Below, in pieces: positions 5,668 to 10,243 of a DNA stretch of 10,243 nucleotides (within the stretch, counting starts at the first letter, position 1; each line of letters begins with the position of its first letter). The notes under the pieces are model-generated. The model did no database searches. It was not told the DNA's origin and saw only the letters and a program-made list of their open reading frames with translations. Location of the stretch: NCBI GenBank assembly GCA_000715605.1, contig KL568524.1, forward strand, positions 139,839 to 150,081, written 5' to 3'. The position numbers and the translations under genes are program-made. This stretch comes from Streptomyces speibonae (GTDB lineage: Bacteria > Actinomycetota > Actinomycetes > Streptomycetales > Streptomycetaceae).

Positions 5668-5689
5668 GTGACCAGGGCAGTACGGTCAC
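5668..5689. promoter_or_regulatory. Inverted repeat in the gap between the two M19 genes
   Basis: GTGACC (5668-5673) and GGTCAC (5684-5689) form perfect 6-bp arms separated by 10 bases, 18 bases upstream of the minus-strand ATG at 5650. It could be an operator or a small RNA stem. The remainder of the 119-bp gap (5651-5769) shows no clear promoter hexamers and no strong terminator, so read-through from the upstream dipeptidase gene is possible. Confidence 0.25.
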
Positions 5690-5769
5690 CGTCGCACGGA
5701 GCGGCGACGCGGTTCCTGGTGGACGCGGCGTTCGGGGTACGCCCTCGTGGCCTCCGAGGGGCGGGCCGG

Positions 5770-6948
5770 TCAGCCGTCCAGGGACTCCAGGGTGGCGTTG
5801 GACGGTGCGCGGGTCGCGCGCAGGTCGCGGGCCACGTCCTCCGCGGCGCCCAGCACCCGTACCGCGTTCCGCCAGGTCACCTTGGCCAGGTCGGTCCTCG
5901 ACCAGCCGCGGTCGAGGAGTTCGGCGATCAGGTTCGGGTAGCCGGAGACGTCGCCGAGGCCGTCGGGGGTGAAGGCCGTGCCGTCGTAGTCGCCGCCGAT
6001 GCCGAGGTGGTCGACGCCGGCGACCTCCCGCATGTGGTCCAGGTGGTCCGCCACCGTGGCCACCGTCGCGACCGGGCGCGGGTGGGTCTCCTCGAACGCG
6101 CGGTGGACCTTCATCGCCTCGGCGGTGGTGTCGAGGTGGTGGAAGCCGTGCGCGCGCATGTTCTCGTCGGCCGCGGCGGTCCAGTCCACGGCCGCCTGGA
6201 GCACGAACTTCGGCACGAACGTCACCATCGCGACGCCGCCGTTGGCGGGCAGCCGCTCCAGCACGTCGTCCGGGATGTTGCGCGGGTGGTCGCAGACCGC
6301 GCGGGCGGAGGAGTGCGAGAAGATCACCGGCGCGGAGGTGGCGTCCAGCGCGTCCCGCATGGTCGTCGCGGCGACATGGGAGAGGTCGACCAGCATGCCG
6401 AGCCGGTTCATCTCGCGGACCACCTCGCGGCCGAAGGCCGACAGACCGCCCACGGCGGGCTCGTCGGTCGCCGAGTCCGCCCAGGCCACGTTGAAGTTGT
6501 GGGTGAGCGTCAGGTACCGCACGCCGAGGTCGTACAGTCCCCGGAGCGTGCCGAGGGAGTCGGCGATGGAGTGGCCGCCCTCCGCGCCCATGAGGGAGGC
6601 GATTCGGCCCTGTGCGCGCGCCCGTTCCATGTCCGCGGCGGTCAGCGCGGGCGCCAGGTCCTCCGGATGACGCGCCAGCAACTGCCGTACGCAGTCGATC
6701 TGTTCCAGCGTCGCCGGCACCGGGTCGGGCAGGTCCGCGCGGACGTACACCGACCAGAACTGCGCGCCGACCCCGCCGGCCCGCAGCCGGGGGATGTCGG
6801 TGTGCAGATGGGCAGACTGGTCGCCGGCGATGTCGCGGGCGCCCAGGTCGTAGCGGACCTGTTCGCGCAGCGCCCACGGCAGGTCGTTGTGCCCGTCGAC
6901 GACGGGGAACTCGGCCAGCAGCGCACGGGCGTCGTCGAGGGTCGTCAT
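5770..6948 (-). CDS. Membrane (renal)-type dipeptidase, M19 family
   Basis: This 392-aa zinc dipeptidase of the M19 / amidohydrolase-like TIM-barrel family should hydrolyse a range of dipeptides, commonly including some with a D-residue at the C-terminal side. Metal ligands are all visible: His20 and Asp22 in [13 protein letters not shown], Glu123 in [10 protein letters not shown], His191 in VDLSHVA and His212 in IFSHSSAR. Substrate/catalytic residues His150 (TLTHN), Arg223 (DHPRNIPD) and Asp320 (GIGGDYDG) are also present. This closely resembles the structurally studied S. coelicolor Sco3058, and the residue numbers agree with what I recall for it. No signal peptide or lipobox is present, so it is cytoplasmic, unlike the human enzyme. 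The ATG at 6948 has GGGGTGG five bases upstream and is preferred. An in-frame GTG at 6966 would overlap the purE stop by GTGA and add six residues. It follows purE by only 14 bases, so it is very likely co-transcribed. Confidence 0.93.
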   Translation of the reverse strand: MTTLDDARALLAEFPVVDGHNDLPWALREQVRYDLGARDIAGDQSAHLHTDIPRLRAGGVGAQFWSVYVRADLPDPVPATLEQIDCVRQLLARHPEDLAPALTAADMERARAQGRIASLMGAEGGHSIADSLGTLRGLYDLGVRYLTLTHNFNVAWADSATDEPAVGGLSAFGREVVREMNRLGMLVDLSHVAATTMRDALDATSAPVIFSHSSARAVCDHPRNIPDDVLERLPANGGVAMVTFVPKFVLQAAVDWTAAADENMRAHGFHHLDTTAEAMKVHRAFEETHPRPVATVATVADHLDHMREVAGVDHLGIGGDYDGTAFTPDGLGDVSGYPNLIAELLDRGWSRTDLAKVTWRNAVRVLGAAEDVARDLRATRAPSNATLESLDG

Positions 6949-6962
6949 GGCAGCCACCCCGC

Positions 6963-7487
6963 TCACGCGCCGAAGCCGAAGCCGTTGCCGGAGCCCTCGG
7001 CCTTGGCGCGCAGCCGCTTGCCCTTCTCGGTGGCCTGGTCGTTCAGCTCCTGCTGGAACTCCCGCATCCGGCCGAGGAGTTCCTCGTCGTGGGAGGCCAG
7101 GATCCGGGCCGCGAGCAGGCCCGCGTTGCGCGCTCCGGCGACGGAGACGGTGGCGACCGGGACGCCGGCCGGCATCTGCACGATGGACAGCAGGGAGTCC
7201 ATGCCGTCGAGGTACTTCAGCGGCACGGGCACGCCGATGACGGGCAGCGGTGTGACCGAGGCGAGCATGCCGGGCAGATGGGCGGCGCCGCCCGCACCCG
7301 CGATGATCACCTTCAGGCCCCGCTCCGCGGCCTGCTCGCCGTACGCGATCATCTCGCGGGGCATGCGGTGCGCGGAGACGACGTCGACCTCGTAGTCGAT
7401 CTCGAACTCGTCGAGGGCCTTGGCCGCAGCCTCCATGACGGGCCAGTCGGAGTCCGACCCCATGACGATGCCGACAACTGGGCTCAT
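6963..7487 (-). CDS. purE: N5-carboxyaminoimidazole ribonucleotide mutase
   Basis: This 174-aa class I PurE converts N5-CAIR to CAIR in purine biosynthesis, directly after the PurK step. The phosphate/substrate loop GSDSDW is at 10-15, VSAHRMP at 37-43 contains the catalytic-type His40, and [15 protein letters not shown] at 63-77 forms the second active-site loop. These are the usual bacterial PurE signatures, and the protein belongs to an octameric family. The ATG at 7487 overlaps the purK stop as ATGA, showing translational coupling. The C-terminal tail (about 148-174), [20 protein letters not shown], extends beyond the core and ends in a Gly/Phe-rich stretch, probably flexible. A class II (direct AIR carboxylase) role is unlikely because purK is adjacent. 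Confidence 0.96.
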   Translation of the reverse strand: MSPVVGIVMGSDSDWPVMEAAAKALDEFEIDYEVDVVSAHRMPREMIAYGEQAAERGLKVIIAGAGGAAHLPGMLASVTPLPVIGVPVPLKYLDGMDSLLSIVQMPAGVPVATVSVAGARNAGLLAARILASHDEELLGRMREFQQELNDQATEKGKRLRAKAEGSGNGFGFGA

Positions 7488-8623
7488 TCGGTGATCGTGC
7501 CTCTCAGATAGCCGGCTGCGTGACGGGCGCGCTCCAGCACGTCGTCCAGGTCGTCGCCGTAGGTGTTGACGTGGCCCACCTTGCGGCCGGGCTTCACGTC
7601 CTTGCCATACATGTGGATCTTCAGCTGGGGGTCGCGGGCCATGCAGTGCAGGTACGCGGAGTACATGTCCGGGTAGTCGCCGCCGAGGACGTTGACCATG
7701 ACCGTCCACTTCGCGCGCGGACGCGGGTCGCCCAGCGGCAGGTCGAGGACGGCGCGGACATGGTTGGCGAACTGGGAGGTGACCGCGCCGTCCATGGACC
7801 AGTGGCCGGAGTTGTGCGGGCGCATCGCGAGTTCGTTGACGAGGATGCGGCCGTCGCGGGTCTCGAAGAGCTCGACCGCGAGGTGGCCGACGACGCCGAG
7901 TTCCTTGGCAATGTTCAGCGCCATCTCCTCGGCGCGCAGCGCCAGGATCTCGTCGAGGCCGGGCGCGGGCGCGACGACCGTGTCGCAGACGCCGTTGACC
8001 TGCTGCGACTCGACGACGGGATAGGCGACGGCCTGGCCGTGCGGGGAGCGGACCACGTTCGCGGCCAGCTCGCGCACGAAGTCGACCTTCTCCTCGGCGA
8101 GGACCGGCACCCCGGCCTTGAACGGCTCGGCGGCCTCCTTCACGGAGCCGACCACCCACACGCCCTTGCCGTCGTAGCCGCCGCGGACCGTCTTGAGGAC
8201 GACGGGGAAGCCCTCCCCCTCGGCGGCGAACGCGGCCACGTCCTCGGGGCCGGCGACGATGCGGTGCCGGGGGCAGGGCACGCCGATCGCGTCGAGCTTC
8301 GCGCGCATCACGCCCTTGTCCTGGGCGTGCACGAGCGCGTCGGGGCCCGGGCGGACGGGGATGCCGTCCGCCTCCAGCGCCCTGAGGTGCTCGGTGGGCA
8401 CGTGCTCGTGGTCGAAGGTGATCACGTCGCAGCCGCGCGCGAACGCGCGCAGCGTCTCCAGGTCGCGGTAGTCGCCGACGACGACATCGCCGACGACCTG
8501 CGCCGCGGAATCCTGCGGAGTGTCACTGAGGAGCTTGAACCTGATGCCGAGCGGGATGCCCGCCTCGTGTGTCATACGAGCGAGCTGGCCACCGCCGACC
8601 ATGCCGACTACCGGGAACGTCAC
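7484..8623 (-). CDS. purK: N5-carboxyaminoimidazole ribonucleotide synthase
   Basis: This 379-aa ATP-grasp enzyme makes N5-CAIR from AIR, bicarbonate and ATP, feeding PurE. The N-terminal pre-ATP-grasp domain starts [10 protein letters not shown] (8-17). The ATP-grasp core has [11 protein letters not shown] (144-154), [11 protein letters not shown] (177-187) and the terminal active-site block [13 protein letters not shown] (263-275). Length is normal for the family. The start is GTG at 8621-8623, which places the first beta strand ([10 protein letters not shown]) at residue 3 as expected. No properly spaced ribosome binding site precedes it: GGGG lies only two bases before the GTG, and TACCCT is positioned where a -10 box would be, so translation may be leaderless. 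It is the first gene of the purK-purE-dipeptidase block and is divergent from the GtrA-family gene. Confidence 0.96.
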   Translation of the reverse strand: MTFPVVGMVGGGQLARMTHEAGIPLGIRFKLLSDTPQDSAAQVVGDVVVGDYRDLETLRAFARGCDVITFDHEHVPTEHLRALEADGIPVRPGPDALVHAQDKGVMRAKLDAIGVPCPRHRIVAGPEDVAAFAAEGEGFPVVLKTVRGGYDGKGVWVVGSVKEAAEPFKAGVPVLAEEKVDFVRELAANVVRSPHGQAVAYPVVESQQVNGVCDTVVAPAPGLDEILALRAEEMALNIAKELGVVGHLAVELFETRDGRILVNELAMRPHNSGHWSMDGAVTSQFANHVRAVLDLPLGDPRPRAKWTVMVNVLGGDYPDMYSAYLHCMARDPQLKIHMYGKDVKPGRKVGHVNTYGDDLDDVLERARHAAGYLRGTITE

Positions 8624-8629
8624 GTCCCC

Positions 8630-8635
8630 AGGGTA
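8630..8635 (-). promoter_or_regulatory. Possible -10 box for a leaderless purK transcript
   Basis: On the minus strand TACCCT (8635 to 8630) matches TANNNT and lies six bases before the GTG. Transcription would be expected to begin about 7 bases after the box, at or beside the first base of the start codon. No TTGAC-like -35 is seen at 17-18 bp spacing. Leaderless mRNAs are common in actinomycetes. Confidence 0.35.
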
Positions 8636-8729
8636 TCCGTCGCGCCACGGTGGCCGATTTCCCGGCCCGCTCCCCTTGGGGCCGGGGGGCGGGGCCCTCG
8701 TCCGCAGGAAGATCGCGAGTACGGGTGGT

Positions 8730-8735
8730 TAGCAT
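8730..8735 (+). promoter_or_regulatory. Possible -10 box for the GtrA-family gene
   Basis: TAGCAT, 42 bases before the ATG at 8778, matches TANNNT. The region at -35 (GGAAGA) is a poor match. The rest of the 154-bp divergent gap holds a G-rich run (about 8678-8698) and no other recognised element. Confidence 0.3.
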
Positions 8736-8777
8736 GGTCGCGTTGACGCCAACCGATGGACGGGGGCCAGCACGACC

Positions 8778-9317
8778 ATGGGACACGGTTCCTCTGGGCC
8801 TCCGACCAGGGCCCCGGCACCGGCTCCGCGCGGCACACTGCGCCGGCGGATCGACGGGCTCGTCCGCGAGCTGCTGAAGTTCGGCGCGGTCGGCGGGGCG
8901 GGCCTGCTGGTCAACTTCCTCGTGTTCAACCTGGTCCGGCAGGTCACCGACCTGCACGTGGTCCGGGCGAGCGTCATCGCCACCATCGTGGCGATCATCT
9001 TCAATTACATCGGCTTCCGCTACTTCACCTACCGCGACCGCGACAAGTCCCGGCGCACCCGGGAGATGAGCCTGTTCCTGCTGTTCAGCGCGGTCGGTCT
9101 GGTGATCGAGAACGGCGTGCTGTACACGGCGACGTACGGCTTCGGCTGGGACAGCCCGCTGCAGAGCAACATCTTCAAGTTCCTCGGCATCGCCGTCGCG
9201 ACCCTGTTCCGCTTCTGGTCGTACCGCACCTGGGTCTTCCGCGCCCTGCCCGTCCGCGGAACGGTGGCGGGCACCGGCCCGGTCACCGGGGACCGCCCGA
9301 AGCAACGGGTGCCCTAG
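8778..9317 (+). CDS. GtrA-family polyprenol-linked sugar translocation/membrane protein
   Basis: This 179-aa GtrA-like integral membrane protein has four predicted helices, roughly at residues 34-56, 62-82, 96-118 and 131-153. The family block ELLKFGAVGGAGLLVNFLVFNLV (31-53) begins the domain. The conserved FNYIGFRYFTYRD (75-87) and FKFLGIAVATLFRFWSYRTWVF (133-154) end each half. GtrA-type proteins are thought to flip or help present undecaprenyl-linked sugars for cell-surface glycosylation; the specific glycan is not shown here. A proline/alanine-rich basic N-terminus (1-30) precedes the first helix, and a 25-residue polar tail follows the last. The ATG at 8778 lacks a strong ribosome binding site. 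It is a single gene, divergent from purK and convergent with the sensor kinase. Confidence 0.9.
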   Translation: MGHGSSGPPTRAPAPAPRGTLRRRIDGLVRELLKFGAVGGAGLLVNFLVFNLVRQVTDLHVVRASVIATIVAIIFNYIGFRYFTYRDRDKSRRTREMSLFLLFSAVGLVIENGVLYTATYGFGWDSPLQSNIFKFLGIAVATLFRFWSYRTWVFRALPVRGTVAGTGPVTGDRPKQRVP

Positions 9318-9340
9318 CCGCACGCCGCCCTGCCGCGCCG

Positions 9341-9419
9341 GGTCCCGCCGGTCCGCACCCGGTCCCGCCGGGCAGCCTCGCCCGGTCCCGCCGGGCGGCG
9401 TAGCCCGGTCCCGCCGGGC
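9341..9419. repeat. Array of four GGTCCCGCCGG units forming small hairpins; probable bidirectional terminator
   Basis: GGTCCCGCCGG occurs at 9341-9351, 9361-9371, 9384-9394 and 9407-9417, with steps of 20, 23 and 23 bases. In copies 3 and 4 the flanks complete GCCCGG-TCCCG-CCGGGC, a perfect 6-bp stem with a 5-base loop (9380-9396, 9403-9419). Copy 2 has 5-bp arms, and copy 1 is imperfect. The array fills the first half of the 181-bp gap between convergent gene ends, which supports a transcription-end or mRNA-stabilising role. The rest of the gap (9420-9498) shows no ORF or motif. Confidence 0.75.
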
Positions 9420-9498
9420 AGTCTTCGGCGTGCCGGAGGCGCACCCCCCGCTTGCCCGCGCCGTGTGCTGTCGCGTCGTCCGTGTGCCGTGCGGGCGG

Positions 9499-10243
9499 TC
9501 AGCGGACCGTGCGGCCGTTGTCCTCGTCGTTCGAACGCTGTGGGGGTGTGCGGGACAGGAAGAGGCCGAAGACGGCGGGGCTGGCCTGGAGCATCTCCAG
9601 GCGGCCACCGTCCGCCTCGGCCAGGTCCCGGGCCACCGCGAGACCGATGCCGGTGGAGTTGCGCCCGCTGATCGCCCGCTCGAAGATCCGCGCCCCCAGC
9701 TCGGCGGGGACGCCGGGCCCCTCGTCGGTGACCTCGACCACGACCTGGTTGCCGGTGACGCGGGTGCGCAGGGCGACCGTGCCGCCGCCGTGCATCAGCG
9801 AGTTCTCGATCAGCGCGGCCAGCACCTGGGCCACCGCGCCCGGCGTGCCCACCGCCCGCAGCTCCCGCTTGCCTGAGGTCACGATCGCGCGGCCCTCGCT
9901 GCGGTAGGCGGGGCGCCACTCGGCGAGCTGCTGCTTGATCACCTCGTCCAGGTCGAAGGTGACCGCGGAGCCGGTGCGCGGGTCGCGGGCATTGGTCAGC
10001 AGCCGCTCCACCACGTCCGTCAGCCGCTCCACCTGTGTCAGCGCGATCGTCGCCTCCTCCTTCACCGTGTCCGGGTCGTCGGTGACGGTGATCTCCTCCA
10101 GGCGCATGGACAGCGCGGTGAGAGGGGTGCGCAGCTGGTGGGAGGCGTCGGCCGCCAGACGCCGCTCGGCGGTCAGCATGCGGGCGATGCGCTCGGCGGA
10201 GGCGTCCAGCACGTCCGCGACCCGGTCCAGCTCGGGGACGCCG
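9499..10243 (-). CDS. Two-component sensor histidine kinase (partial, 5' end beyond window)
   Basis: The C-terminal 248 or so residues of a membrane-type sensor kinase are present. The frame stays open to the window edge, reading GVPELDRVADVLDA before ERIARMLTAERRLAADASHQLRTPLTAL, so the GTG at 10212 is internal. The first residues resemble the end of a HAMP linker. The HisKA H-box is SHQLRTPLTAL, with the phospho-accepting His codon at 10138-10140. The HATPase domain has the N-box LAALIENSLMHGG, the G1 box VTDEGPGVP, IFERAI as F-box and G2 GIGLAVARDLAEADGG. A short polar tail (QRSNDEDNGRTVR) ends the protein. It should autophosphorylate and pass phosphate to a response regulator, probably encoded to the right outside the window. 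The signal sensed cannot be judged because the sensor domain is missing. Confidence 0.93.
   Translation of the reverse strand, partial: GVPELDRVADVLDASAERIARMLTAERRLAADASHQLRTPLTALSMRLEEITVTDDPDTVKEEATIALTQVERLTDVVERLLTNARDPRTGSAVTFDLDEVIKQQLAEWRPAYRSEGRAIVTSGKRELRAVGTPGAVAQVLAALIENSLMHGGGTVALRTRVTGNQVVVEVTDEGPGVPAELGARIFERAISGRNSTGIGLAVARDLAEADGGRLEMLQASPAVFGLFLSRTPPQRSNDEDNGRTVR

Noticed and set aside
4523..6877. 784-aa minus-strand frame that would fuse an Arg/Pro-rich protein to the pseudodipeptidase
   Set aside because: The part beyond 5650 is the out-of-frame shadow of the intact dipeptidase gene. It is low-complexity Arg/Pro/Gly sequence, and a good start with ribosome binding site exists at 5650.
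5161..7395. 744-aa plus-strand open frame
   Set aside because: It lies antisense to three well-supported genes, has shadow-type composition rich in Arg, Pro, Val, His and Gly, and shows no family motif. Long antisense frames are expected at this GC content.
9341..9419. CRISPR-like array
   Set aside because: Units are 11-17 bases with spacers of about 9-12 bases that are themselves part of the hairpins. There are no unique 30-base spacers and no cas genes.

Overview
The window looks like chromosomal DNA from a Streptomyces or a close high-GC actinomycete. The DNA is very GC-rich with G or C at most third codon positions, GTG and TTG are used as starts, and stems without U-tracts lie after genes. 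Two copies of an intergenic repeat common in Streptomyces chromosomes are present. From memory, the gene order matches the S. coelicolor SCO3051-SCO3062 neighbourhood; this was not checked by a search.

Layout, left to right. (1) The last 16 codons of an unidentified plus-strand gene converge, across a strong hairpin, on a minus-strand acyl-CoA dehydrogenase that starts at TTG. (2) A divergent promoter region carries a 20-bp imperfect dyad. (3) UDP-glucose 6-dehydrogenase (plus) ends in a perfect 17-bp hairpin. It is followed by two tandem copies of the intergenic repeat. (4) A minus-strand CGNR-type zinc-finger protein is divergent from a two-gene plus-strand operon of duplicated VOC/glyoxalase-like proteins. 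Two inverted repeats sit in the shared promoter region. (5) A minus-strand block reads purK > purE > M19 renal-type dipeptidase > degenerate M19 paralogue. purK and purE overlap by ATGA, and the first dipeptidase follows purE almost at once. (6) A plus-strand GtrA-family membrane protein is divergent from purK. (7) An array of short GC hairpins lies between gtrA and the converging 3' end of a sensor histidine kinase, which is cut by the right edge.

How the genes relate. purK and purE carry out the two-step carboxylation of AIR in purine synthesis. The first dipeptidase keeps all the metal and substrate residues of the renal dipeptidase family. The second has lost four of five metal ligands and three substrate or catalytic residues while staying a full-length open frame, so it is almost certainly not a zinc dipeptidase. 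This active/inactive pair is the most interesting feature of the window. The CGNR/VOC cluster is a plausible small regulator-plus-target unit. Most of the rest is conserved housekeeping sequence with no sign of recent transfer and no mobile element, tRNA, rRNA or CRISPR array.
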